Assembly: GCA_965278945.1 (NCBI GenBank) | Contig: OZ257128.1 | Span: 992,001 to 1,056,000, forward strand | Direction of reading: 5' to 3' | DNA: 64,000 nucleotides | DNA from: UBA10649 sp965278945 | Lineage (GTDB): Bacteria; Actinomycetota; Actinomycetes; S36-B12 | In this document: piece after piece, positions 8,864 through 16,827 of the stretch | Layout of the letters: every line of letters begins with the position of its first letter | How positions within the stretch are numbered: position 1 is the first letter of the stretch | Made by a program: the position numbers and the translations under genes | Notes under the pieces: generated by a model | Seen by the model: the letters and a program-made list of their open reading frames with translations, nothing else | Told to the model about the DNA's origin: nothing | Databases searched by the model: none

Positions 8864-9964
8864 CTACAGACCTCGGTTCACGATCAGTTCTCGCAGGGAA
8901 TGATTCTCTGCGTAGGGGCCGTCGATGTGATCGATCGTAAGTGGCTCGTTCGGTTCGATAGCTCGGGTGAGGCGCTCACCGTTCATGATTTCTCGACATG
9001 AGAGTTGGCCCTTGAGCAGGGGAACTGCCATGTAGAAGTCCTGTTCTAGGGAGTGCTTCCCGAACTCGTACCCAGGCTCGAGTGGCCTCGTGGCGTAAAC
9101 CCCACGCACCAAGGCATCCAGGTACTCGACTTCTCGCTTCGGCAGCACGCGCCGTTGCGTTCCGGGTCCACCAGACATCTCCGCGGCTTTGTGGAAAGCC
9201 CTGAACCACGTATCCGCCTGTTCCGGGAGAGTGCAGTAGGGAGACACAGGGATGCCATCGGCATCGATGTCGATATGACGCTCCCATGTGCGTGCTCCCT
9301 TCGCGTATGACATGTGCATCGATGCGACCCAGTCGTACTGCTCGTGAGTCGAGAAGCCGATCACATGATCTGGGTAGCGCTCTCGCAGATAGTCGATCTG
9401 GTTTAGCTCGAGTTCGTGATCCTCACTCGGATACAGGCTCACGCAGTGGTTCACTGCGAGCGGAATCTCTCTGTTCTCAAAGAATGTGACGATGTCGTCG
9501 AGGTCCTTCTCTGAGGCTCCGCCGCTAGAGGTTATGACGGGCCGACGAGTTGATGCGATCTTCTCGAGGAGGGGCCAGTCATTCACGTCAGAACTGGCGA
9601 CCTTGATGATCGGGAAGTCGAACTCAGTACATAGGTCGACTGACGACTCATCGAACGGCGTGGCCATGGGAATGCAGCCCACGTTCCGAATCTCGGCGAC
9701 GAGGACGGCGAACTCGTCACGCGTCAGTTTGGTCCTTTCAGTCTTGGCGATATACCGCAGTTCATCATTACCTGAGTAGTCCGGGTGAATGAAGCGGTCG
9801 ACATCGCGAAACTGAAGCTTTATTGCGGCCTTGACATTGTTATAGCGAACAATGGTCCCGAAGTCGCGGATGATCCGCAAACCACGTTCAACGCTTCCCC
9901 AGTGATTGTTCGCCATCTCCAGAACGAAGAGGTTCTCGAATAGGTCTCGGTCTTTCGATTGCAT
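8864..9964 (-). CDS. NeuB/SpsE-family ulosonic acid synthase
   Basis: 366 residues from the chosen ATG. Many NeuB landmarks are visible in order: EMANNHWGSVERG, AAIKLQFRD, ATPFDESSVDL, KVASSDVNDWPLL, SSGGASEKDLDDI, NHCVSLYPS, GFSTHE and RTWERHIDID, giving the PEP-condensing TIM barrel, then a C-terminal segment fitting the SAF/antifreeze-like domain. The family joins phosphoenolpyruvate to an aldose to make a 2-keto-3-deoxy acid (sialic, legionaminic or related). Start chosen at 9964 because AGGAG sits 7 nt before it; an earlier in-frame start lacks this. No NeuC-type epimerase and no CMP-sugar synthetase (NeuA) are seen nearby, so the product is probably not a standard sialic acid. Confidence 0.8.
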   Translation of the reverse strand: MQSKDRDLFENLFVLEMANNHWGSVERGLRIIRDFGTIVRYNNVKAAIKLQFRDVDRFIHPDYSGNDELRYIAKTERTKLTRDEFAVLVAEIRNVGCIPMATPFDESSVDLCTEFDFPIIKVASSDVNDWPLLEKIASTRRPVITSSGGASEKDLDDIVTFFENREIPLAVNHCVSLYPSEDHELELNQIDYLRERYPDHVIGFSTHEQYDWVASMHMSYAKGARTWERHIDIDADGIPVSPYCTLPEQADTWFRAFHKAAEMSGGPGTQRRVLPKREVEYLDALVRGVYATRPLEPGYEFGKHSLEQDFYMAVPLLKGQLSCREIMNGERLTRAIEPNEPLTIDHIDGPYAENHSLRELIVNRGL

Positions 9965-10036
9965 TGGCGCTCCTGGGCAGAAATCTTGGTCGACTATATA
10001 GGGCAACTATCGTGGGCTAGACAGGCATCCGCCCTG

Positions 10037-10807
10037 TTACCAGTTCTTCCATGGGGCGTCGCCGCTTGACCAGAGGTCGTTGAGCAACTTGGACTCCCGG
10101 TAGGTGTCCATGGGCTGCCAGAACCCGTCGTGCTGGAATGCCGTTAGCTCGCTATCGGCCGCTAGTTGAGCGAGTGGCGCCTCCTCTAAGACACAGTCCT
10201 CCGTCAGATATCTGATCGCATCTGGATGCATTATGAAGAAACCGATGTTTATCCAGCCTTCGAGCTTGGGCTTCTCCGCGAAGCTTGTAACCTTGCTGTC
10301 CGGACCGATCTTAAGAAGGCCGAATCTGCTTGCGGGCTGAACCGTAGTCACAGTGCAGAGCCTGACCGATGTCGCGTGGTGGTCAAGGAGCGCGGTGATG
10401 TCGACGTTCGCCAGCCCGTCGCCGTAGGTCACCAGGAAGGGCTCGTCATCGAGGTACTTGGCCGCGCGGAACACCCGACCACCGGTCATGGTCTCGTCAC
10501 CGGTGAAGGCCACCGTGACCTGCCAGTCGGCCTCGTCGTGAGCGCCGTGGAACACGAGTGAATCGCGATTGCCAAGCTCGACGGTGAAGTCGTTGCTCTG
10601 CGCCTCGTAGTTGAGGAAGTACTCCTTGATCATGCTGCTCTTGTAGCCGGTCGCCACGACGAACTCGGTGATGCCAAAGCCCGACAGGTTCTTCATGATG
10701 TGCCACAGGATGGGACGGCCGCCGACCTCGACCATCGGCTTCGGCCGGAACTCCGTCTCCTCGCGGATTCGCGTTCCCAGGCCACCAGCGAGAAGCACTG
10801 CCTTCAT
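10037..10807 (-). CDS. rfbF: Glucose-1-phosphate cytidylyltransferase
   Basis: 256 residues, normal RfbF length. The N-terminus MKAVLLAGGLGTRIREET with RPKPMVEVGGRPILWH is the nucleotide-binding signature of RfbF/AscA; AEKPKLEGWINIGFF and WQPMDTYRE complete the family pattern. It makes CDP-glucose from CTP and glucose-1-phosphate, the first step to CDP-3,6-dideoxyhexoses. A longer open frame continues upstream, but that part is antisense to rfbH. Divergent from rfbH across 63 bp. The base composition changes inside the gene: the 3' half is AT-richer like the NeuB operon, the 5' half GC-rich like rfbH, a likely recombination joint. CDP-glucose 4,6-dehydratase (rfbG) is not in the window. Confidence 0.9.
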   Translation of the reverse strand: MKAVLLAGGLGTRIREETEFRPKPMVEVGGRPILWHIMKNLSGFGITEFVVATGYKSSMIKEYFLNYEAQSNDFTVELGNRDSLVFHGAHDEADWQVTVAFTGDETMTGGRVFRAAKYLDDEPFLVTYGDGLANVDITALLDHHATSVRLCTVTTVQPASRFGLLKIGPDSKVTSFAEKPKLEGWINIGFFIMHPDAIRYLTEDCVLEEAPLAQLAADSELTAFQHDGFWQPMDTYRESKLLNDLWSSGDAPWKNW

Positions 10808-10870
10808 CGAGAGCTCCACGTTCGTCGGTAGAGTCGCCACCCTACTGAGAGAGAGAAGAGGACTCGTCCG

Positions 10871-12190
10871 GTGGTTGATCCACAACAGGTTCTGCGGGAC
10901 AAGATCCTCGCCGACGTTCGTACCTACGCCGAAGAGGCCCTGCGCACGCAGGAGTTCATTCCCGGCACCTCGACGGTCCCCGTGTCGGGCAAGGTCCTTG
11001 ATCCGGCCGACTTCGCGTCGCTGGTCGATTCCAGCCTGGACGGGTGGCTCACGGCGGGGCGCTTCACGGAGAAGTTCCAGCGAGCCCTCGCGCGCTACGT
11101 GGGCACGCGGGCATCGGTGTTCGTCAACAGCGGGTCCAGCGCGAACCTGGTCGCCCTCAGCGCCCTGACGAGCCCGAAGCTGCACAAGAGGGCGCTGAAG
11201 GAGGGCGACGAGGTCCTCACCGTCGCCATGGGCTTCCCCACCACCGTGAACCCGATCCTCCAGAACCGCCTGAAGCCGGTCATGGTCGACGTCGAGCTCG
11301 GCACCTACGACGCGATCCCCGATCGCCTGCGCGAGGCCGTCGGGCCCAAGACGCGCGCGATCATGATGGCGCACACTCTCGGCAACCCCTTCGACCTCGG
11401 CGTCGTCCAGGAGCTGTGCAAGGAGCACGGCCTGTGGCTGATCGAGGACTCGTGCGATGCGCTCGGCTCGACCTACAACGGCAAGCGCACGGGAAGCTTC
11501 GGCGATACCGCGACGGTCAGCTTCTATCCCGCGCACCACATCACCACCGGCGAGGGCGGCGCGGTCTTCGTGAAGTCTCCCCTGGTCAAGAAGCAGGTCG
11601 AGTCCTTCCGCGACTGGGGGCGTGACTGCTACTGCGAGACCGGCCACGACAACACCTGCCTCAAGCGCTTCGAGTGGCAGCTCGGTGACCTGCCGCTTGG
11701 CTACGACCACAAGTACATCTACAGCCACATCGGCTACAACCTGAAGGCCACCGACATGCAGGCCGCGCTCGGCCTGTCGCAGCTCGACAAGCTCGACGGC
11801 TTCGTGGCTCGCCGCAAGGAGAACTTCGAGCACCTGTCGAAGCGCCTCGCCGGGCACGAAGCGCTGATCCTTCCGCGGGCCACTCCGAACTCGGACCCCT
11901 CATGGTTCGGCTTCCCCATCACCCTGACACCCGAGTACCCGGTGGATCGCGAGGAACTCATGCGGTTCCTCGACGCCCGCCACATCGGCACCCGGCTCAT
12001 GTTCGCGGGCAACATCCTGCGGCAACCCGCGTACCGGAATATCGACGTGCGCATCGTCGGCGACCTGACCAACACCGACATCGTCATGAATCGCTCGTTC
12101 TGGGTCGGCGTCTACCCGGGACTCACCGTTCCCATGCTCGACTTCATCGCCGACTCCATCCTCGAGTTCGTCGACAAGGCGCGGGCGTAG
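10871..12190 (+). CDS. rfbH: CDP-6-deoxy-4-keto-D-glucose 3-dehydrase (E1 type)
   Basis: 439 residues, full length. This PMP- and [2Fe-2S]-dependent enzyme removes the C-3 hydroxyl of CDP-4-keto-6-deoxyglucose on the way to abequose, paratose, tyvelose or ascarylose. The cluster ligands follow the C-X57-C-X-C-X7-C pattern known for E1: Cys of EDSCDALG, then exactly 57 residues to DCYC, and a Cys seven residues on. The usual PLP-binding lysine is replaced by His in SFYPAHHIT, as in true E1, so it is a dehydrase and not an aminotransferase. Start GTG after an AGAGGA-like site. Its reductase partner (E3) and rfbG are absent from the window. GC is much higher than in the genes on either side. Confidence 0.9.
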   Translation: MVDPQQVLRDKILADVRTYAEEALRTQEFIPGTSTVPVSGKVLDPADFASLVDSSLDGWLTAGRFTEKFQRALARYVGTRASVFVNSGSSANLVALSALTSPKLHKRALKEGDEVLTVAMGFPTTVNPILQNRLKPVMVDVELGTYDAIPDRLREAVGPKTRAIMMAHTLGNPFDLGVVQELCKEHGLWLIEDSCDALGSTYNGKRTGSFGDTATVSFYPAHHITTGEGGAVFVKSPLVKKQVESFRDWGRDCYCETGHDNTCLKRFEWQLGDLPLGYDHKYIYSHIGYNLKATDMQAALGLSQLDKLDGFVARRKENFEHLSKRLAGHEALILPRATPNSDPSWFGFPITLTPEYPVDREELMRFLDARHIGTRLMFAGNILRQPAYRNIDVRIVGDLTNTDIVMNRSFWVGVYPGLTVPMLDFIADSILEFVDKARA

Positions 12191-12198
12191 CCCATGCA

Positions 12199-13137
12199 CT
12201 ACTCGGCGTGACGATTCTTCGATCCTGATCTTCGAATCTCTTCGAATCTCGTCTGGGCGAGGTCGATGGATGCATCGATGCCTCCATCGCGGTGAGCACG
12301 CCGATTGGTCGGCCGAGCCGCTAGGACGTGGAGTTCGCCAAACGGAAGAGTCTCATGCGGAACTAACTGCGGGTGTCCCGCGATCTGGAACGGCGACAAC
12401 TCGTTGAGAGGTCGGGACTCGATGTGGACAATCTCAAGACCTGCTTCGGCCAACTGATATTGAAGGCTCCGCGGCGTGAAGAAATGCAACTGAATAGGAA
12501 AGTTGTAGTCGTCACCGGACCGGCGTCCGATTGTCGCGATCCGGTCAGACCACCCGTTGGGAACGTTGATGTAGGCGACGCCGCGCGGGCTCAGATGTTC
12601 AGACATGGCTGTAAGGGCCGACTGTGGATCCGAAATGAGGTTCAGTGTGTGAGAAGAAAAGAAGAAATCGATCGGGTCTTTTCGCCGACTCAATGCCTCT
12701 GCAAGTGGCTTGGTCGACAGTGCGCCATTCAGTGTCTTGTTGCCGGCCTTGACCCACGAGCGCAGGATCTCGTCACTTCCCGTAGCGCTGAGGTCGAGTT
12801 GCTGGAATCCCCAGACTGCTTCGCCCAGTCCGCACCCGAGTACGTGGACCGAGGGTTTGGCGACCATGCCGCCCATGTCGGATGCGTAGCTCAACACCCC
12901 TCGACAGACTTCGACCACTCCGGTGTTGAGCAGAGAATCAATCCCCGGCATAGGGACGACTTCCGCGAGGTCGAGATCGTAGAAGTCGCGGAGGACTGAC
13001 TTGGGTGGTTTCGGCTCAAAGGTCATGTGACCGGTGGCTCTCTCGATAAAGAGCCTGGAGTCGAAGCCGTGAACGGACTCGATGAATGGATCACTCCCCT
13101 CGGAGTAGGGAAGTAGGACACGCGTTCCGTTGTGCAT
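12199..13137 (-). CDS. Class I SAM-dependent methyltransferase
   Basis: 312 residues from the chosen ATG. HVLGCGLGEAVWGFQ about residue 100 is the SAM-binding motif I, and FFFSSHTLNLISDP with LSPRGVAYINVPN match motifs of the Methyltransf_23 type found in glycan loci and 3'-methylating sugar enzymes. The ATG at 13137 follows AGGAG with 7-nt spacing; two other in-frame starts just upstream lie too close to it. It converges with rfbH (8-bp gap). Probably methylates a sugar of the surface glycan; a direct target cannot be named. GC is low again, unlike rfbH. Confidence 0.7.
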   Translation of the reverse strand: MHNGTRVLLPYSEGSDPFIESVHGFDSRLFIERATGHMTFEPKPPKSVLRDFYDLDLAEVVPMPGIDSLLNTGVVEVCRGVLSYASDMGGMVAKPSVHVLGCGLGEAVWGFQQLDLSATGSDEILRSWVKAGNKTLNGALSTKPLAEALSRRKDPIDFFFSSHTLNLISDPQSALTAMSEHLSPRGVAYINVPNGWSDRIATIGRRSGDDYNFPIQLHFFTPRSLQYQLAEAGLEIVHIESRPLNELSPFQIAGHPQLVPHETLPFGELHVLAARPTNRRAHRDGGIDASIDLAQTRFEEIRRSGSKNRHAE

Positions 13138-13190
13138 CAGCATTCTCCTGGTCAATAGGCCGAGGGTCGGAAGTGTATGGGGGGTTTGGT

Positions 13191-15866
13191 CTACCGAGTC
13201 CGCTCGATGTCCGCTCGATCGATAGCACTCGACCGGTCAGTCGTGACCGTCCAGCCGATGCCGTGCGCGGCCAGCTCACGGCTGTTGACGTTGTCGTCCG
13301 CGATCGCGATCAGCCGCGTGTTGCGCGTTGCGATGGCCGACGCGGTCTGCTGGATGGTCATGCCGTCGATCCCCGACGGCCCTTGGATCACGTGGGACGG
13401 GAACACGATTGCCCACCTGAGCCAGCCAAACAGGTCCGCAGTGTCCGCGCCGGCTGCGGCGGCGGCGGTCACGGCGATGTGCACGCCGCGATCGGACAGC
13501 AGGCGCAGCGCCTGGCCGGCTCCCGGCGGAACGCTGTCGACGAGTACCACCGTTCGCGCGCACTCGCGGCGGTCGAGGAACGGCGTCACGAGGTTGGGAA
13601 GCGCCAGCTCCACTGCGTCGGGGTGGAGCAGGATCGACGGGAGCGCGATGACCATGGGCAGGTCGGCGGCCAGTCGCTCGTCGCTCTCGGCGAAGGCATC
13701 CTTGAGCCGCGCGAGGGCGATGCGCGTGGCCTCGGCGGCGAGCTGCGGCTGCCGTCCGACCAGGGAGAGGAAGCTCTGCGGATCGCTGAGATCCATGCTG
13801 CCGAACGAACGCTGCCACCCGATCGTCACGAGCGTGGCGCCGATCGATCCGGTGTCGGCGTTGACGATGGGGGTGAGCGTCGTGATGAAGGCATCGTGGT
13901 CGGCGCGGTCGCCCTTGAGCAGGTTGAGCGTGTCGACCGCGGTGACCGGGGTGTCCTGGTCACCGACGATGTCCTCGGGCGTGATGTCGTAGGCCAGCAG
14001 GTTCTCCACCGAGAACGGATCGCGTGAGCCCTGGTCGATGCCGAGCCGGTGGAGAGCCGCACTCATCAGCCCGGCCTGGCTGAACTCGTCGACCTGATGG
14101 GCGGCGTACCCGAAACTGACGCTGACATGAACGTCGATGTCCATCTTGGAGCTATTGACCGAACCGTGGTCGTTGATGTGCTCCTGCAGTCCTCTGAGCA
14201 GGCCGATGCCGTTGCGGATGATCGGCCCGCCGCCGAGCGCCAGCCACAGCCGCCCGGGCTCCTCGTACGCCGCGAAGAGGTCGTGGCCGGCGAACTGCTG
14301 GTGGCCAAGGGCCAGTCTCATGACCTGGGCGACGGCTGCGTTCTCGAAGCGTCCGCCCGCGATCGCTCCGAAGTCGTCGATGGCGTAGACGCCGATGAGC
14401 AACGAGTCGGTATGGGGGCTGGCGTCGGCTCGCCGCTGCATGCGGTCGACCGCCTGCGCGAACGCCGCGGGTGTGGGCCAGCGGTTGATTCCGTCGAACA
14501 TCACGTCGAACGCAGCGGTGTCGCGATCGTCGTTCGCCGCGATGACGGGGGACAGGAGTGCGGAAGTCGCGAGGTCGGTGAACGTTCCGACTATTGCCTT
14601 GGAACCGGTGGCGAACCAGCCAGCCCACAGCCACCGGGAGACGGTGACGCTGCTCGTGTTGGGGTGGCCGGGGACGGGATAGAGGGGAAGGCGCAGGCTT
14701 CGGTGGCAGAAGAGGTCCTTGGCCTCGGCCGCGGGGGCGTTGGCGAACACGTCAGCAGCGGTGAGCTGTGTTGTCACATGACCGCGTCCGTCGTCGACGA
14801 CGACCATCGCGCGGGTCGCGGCGAATACCGACACGGCCATGCGTGCAGTGATCGGCAGCGCGGCACGCGCGGCGAGCTCGGGGCTCAGCGATCCGTCGGC
14901 GATGCGCGTCATGACCTCCGATTGATGGGCACCCCACAGCGCGAGCGTGCGCGTTGCGTCGCGTACCCACAGCCGGATTGAGACGAACCACAGCACGAGC
15001 CACGCCGCGATGAAGATCCCCAGTCCGGCAAGGGATGCGGTGAGGAACGGGCTGGCGGGAAAGTTCGTCGCTGTTGCATCGGCGACCATTGCGGCGGTCC
15101 AGGCGATGCCCGCGGTGATCATCGCGACGACGATCCGGCGGGTGTCGACAGCATCCTTGAGCAGGAGCCACCTGGTCGTATCGCCGTTGACCCAGCGCTC
15201 GACCGCATTCACCGCGAGGCCGGTGTACATCGCGACGAGCGCGGCCAGCGCGAGCGGGACGATCGATCCCTCGATCGAGACCGAGCTCGCCAGCGGAGCG
15301 ACGATCGCGAACGCGACGGCACCGCCGGCGCCCGATGCCCAGGCGGTGACGAGGCTATGGAAGCGGGCGTTGGGATCCCAGTCGAGCGAAGCGCGGCTCT
15401 GGACGAGAATTCGGACGAGGAAGGCAGCGCCGAACGCGAGCAGCGTGAGCGACCACTCGTAGTAGATGCCGGCGAGGAGCGCACCGACGAGAACCGCGTC
15501 GAAGGTGATGGTGGTCGCGCGCCACGGCAGGATCGTCGCGGAGGGATTGCCGAGCACCTTGCGGGTCATCGCCGCGCTGCGCGTGCGGAACACCGCTTGC
15601 GGGGCGAACACGCTGATGGCGACCAGGGCAAGGGCCGCAGGAACAGTCATCCGCAGTGATGACACCGTGGTGTCGATCGAGTCGACGCTTGTCGCGACAT
15701 GCCATCCGGCCGCGGCGACCGCCAAAGCAGCAGTGACGACGCAGACGAGCCCGACGAGGCCCGCCCGCGTCTGGAGCCGAAGCTCTGGCTCGCTGTGCCG
15801 GCGATGAGCCGACACGGGCAGCAGCCACCCGCCCCACGCGCGAAGGAACGGGGTGGTCTGGCTCAC
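13191..15866 (-). CDS. Membrane protein with degenerate GGDEF-like and EAL-like domains
   Basis: 891 residues. The first third (about 25-340) holds roughly eight to nine hydrophobic segments. Around 485-590 a GGDEF-like fold is suggested by LLIGVYAIDDFGAI, LALGHQQFAGHDLF and VSVSFGYA, but the GG(D/E)EF active loop is missing. From about 680 to 880 an EAL-like fold is seen (LRLLSDRGVHIAVTAAAAAG, LIAIADDNVNSRELAAHGIG), again without EAL or the metal ligands. It is therefore probably a catalytically dead relative of c-di-GMP proteins that binds a nucleotide or a partner. The GTG start overlaps the stop of the LuxR-type gene (TAGTG), so both form one unit. The longer frame upstream is only antisense noise within that regulator. 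Confidence 0.65.
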   Translation of the reverse strand: MSQTTPFLRAWGGWLLPVSAHRRHSEPELRLQTRAGLVGLVCVVTAALAVAAAGWHVATSVDSIDTTVSSLRMTVPAALALVAISVFAPQAVFRTRSAAMTRKVLGNPSATILPWRATTITFDAVLVGALLAGIYYEWSLTLLAFGAAFLVRILVQSRASLDWDPNARFHSLVTAWASGAGGAVAFAIVAPLASSVSIEGSIVPLALAALVAMYTGLAVNAVERWVNGDTTRWLLLKDAVDTRRIVVAMITAGIAWTAAMVADATATNFPASPFLTASLAGLGIFIAAWLVLWFVSIRLWVRDATRTLALWGAHQSEVMTRIADGSLSPELAARAALPITARMAVSVFAATRAMVVVDDGRGHVTTQLTAADVFANAPAAEAKDLFCHRSLRLPLYPVPGHPNTSSVTVSRWLWAGWFATGSKAIVGTFTDLATSALLSPVIAANDDRDTAAFDVMFDGINRWPTPAAFAQAVDRMQRRADASPHTDSLLIGVYAIDDFGAIAGGRFENAAVAQVMRLALGHQQFAGHDLFAAYEEPGRLWLALGGGPIIRNGIGLLRGLQEHINDHGSVNSSKMDIDVHVSVSFGYAAHQVDEFSQAGLMSAALHRLGIDQGSRDPFSVENLLAYDITPEDIVGDQDTPVTAVDTLNLLKGDRADHDAFITTLTPIVNADTGSIGATLVTIGWQRSFGSMDLSDPQSFLSLVGRQPQLAAEATRIALARLKDAFAESDERLAADLPMVIALPSILLHPDAVELALPNLVTPFLDRRECARTVVLVDSVPPGAGQALRLLSDRGVHIAVTAAAAAGADTADLFGWLRWAIVFPSHVIQGPSGIDGMTIQQTASAIATRNTRLIAIADDNVNSRELAAHGIGWTVTTDRSSAIDRADIERTR

Positions 15867-16651
15867 TAGTGCCGTCCGTCCCGGACCCGACGGTCTGGCA
15901 GCAGCCCGATGTCCCGAGCGCGGCCCGCCGCTCCGTCGCGGGTTTCCGCGCCGAGCAACTCCATCATTTCGGAGATGTCCTGCCTGATCATGTGGATCGA
16001 GATGCCCAGGCTGTCGGCGATCTCCGCATCGTTGCTGCCATTGCCGACGAGCTCGAGGATGCGGTGCTGGCGTGGGGACAGCCGGATCTCCGCATGCGGC
16101 ATCGGCGCGGTCTTGCGCCAGTTGTCGATGAGCGATCGGCGCTGCTCGATCATCCACAGCCCGAGCGCGCCTGCCACCCCGTCGAGGTACTGCCATTCGG
16201 GCGGGCCGAGCGGTGGCTGCTCGTTGATGATGGCGACGAGTACGCCGACGGGCTGCTCGGTCCACACGATCGGCACGCAGACGACTAGCGGCTTGCCGTC
16301 GGCGATCTCGGGGGCTTCCTGCGGCCCGTCGTCGGAGGTCAGGGCGGGGTAGCGATCGTGCAGGTCGTGCCAGGGAACAGCGATGGTGCTGACCGAGGTG
16401 AACGCGTGGCTCGCGGGCAGCGGGAGTCCGACGGCGAGAGTCCGGAACGCGACCGCGTCCTTGGCGGCCCACCCGAAGTTGCCGAGGAGCTCGAGGGTCG
16501 CAGGCCGGCCGCTGCCGTAGATCTGTCCGGAGACGGCGCCGAGTGGGGCAAGGGCTCCCATCACCATGGCGCGCGCTGCCCCGTCGCCATTGGGGTTCGC
16601 GCATAGGACGCGGACGAACCCGCTCAGTGCTGCCCCGCGATCCCGGTCCAT
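15866..16651 (-). CDS. LuxR-type transcriptional regulator with GAF-like sensor
   Basis: 261 residues. The C-terminal 60 residues are a GerE/LuxR helix-turn-helix: LSPRQHRILELVGNGSNDAE then IADSLGISIHMIRQDISEMM. The N-terminal 175 residues look like a GAF domain (PLVVCVPIVWTEQPVGVLVA as central strands, the usual small-molecule or redox sensing fold). It has no receiver domain, so it is not a classical response regulator. It is the first gene of a two-gene unit with the degenerate GGDEF/EAL membrane protein, which could relay a signal to it or sequester it. It is divergent from the secreted NlpC/P60 hydrolase across 176 bp, making that gene a candidate target. Confidence 0.75.
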   Translation of the reverse strand: MDRDRGAALSGFVRVLCANPNGDGAARAMVMGALAPLGAVSGQIYGSGRPATLELLGNFGWAAKDAVAFRTLAVGLPLPASHAFTSVSTIAVPWHDLHDRYPALTSDDGPQEAPEIADGKPLVVCVPIVWTEQPVGVLVAIINEQPPLGPPEWQYLDGVAGALGLWMIEQRRSLIDNWRKTAPMPHAEIRLSPRQHRILELVGNGSNDAEIADSLGISIHMIRQDISEMMELLGAETRDGAAGRARDIGLLPDRRVRDGRH

Positions 16652-16827
16652 GTGCCCCCCGACAGGCAGGCTATTGGTTTTCGTGAGGGGGTGTGAGGGC
16701 CGAAGGGGCTAGAGCGGCTACTCTTCGGCTACCCCTCCTAGTCTCGGAGCACGAATTCCCCCTAGGAACATGAAGAACACCGGTCCCTCTGGCCACAGCG
16801 AGAGATTAACCACGATAATGACCGACG

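Noticed and set aside
10037..11857. 606-codon frame continuing upstream of rfbF
   Set aside because: The first 350 codons lie antisense over rfbH and show its mirrored high-GC composition; the RfbF protein starts at the ATG at 10807 with its nucleotide-binding motif.
10871..12190. Sugar aminotransferase (DegT family)
   Set aside because: His replaces the PLP lysine and four iron-sulfur Cys are spaced as in E1 dehydrase.
13191..16604. 1,137-codon frame for the GGDEF/EAL-like protein
   Set aside because: The upstream 246 codons are Arg/Pro-rich and lie over the LuxR-type gene in another frame; the GTG at 15866 overlapping the regulator stop is the sensible start.
16652..16827. Possible riboswitch before the NlpC/P60 gene
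   Set aside because: I looked for the ydaO/c-di-AMP motif often found before cell-wall hydrolases; the conserved blocks are missing and the -10 box lies only 8 nt before the start, leaving no leader.
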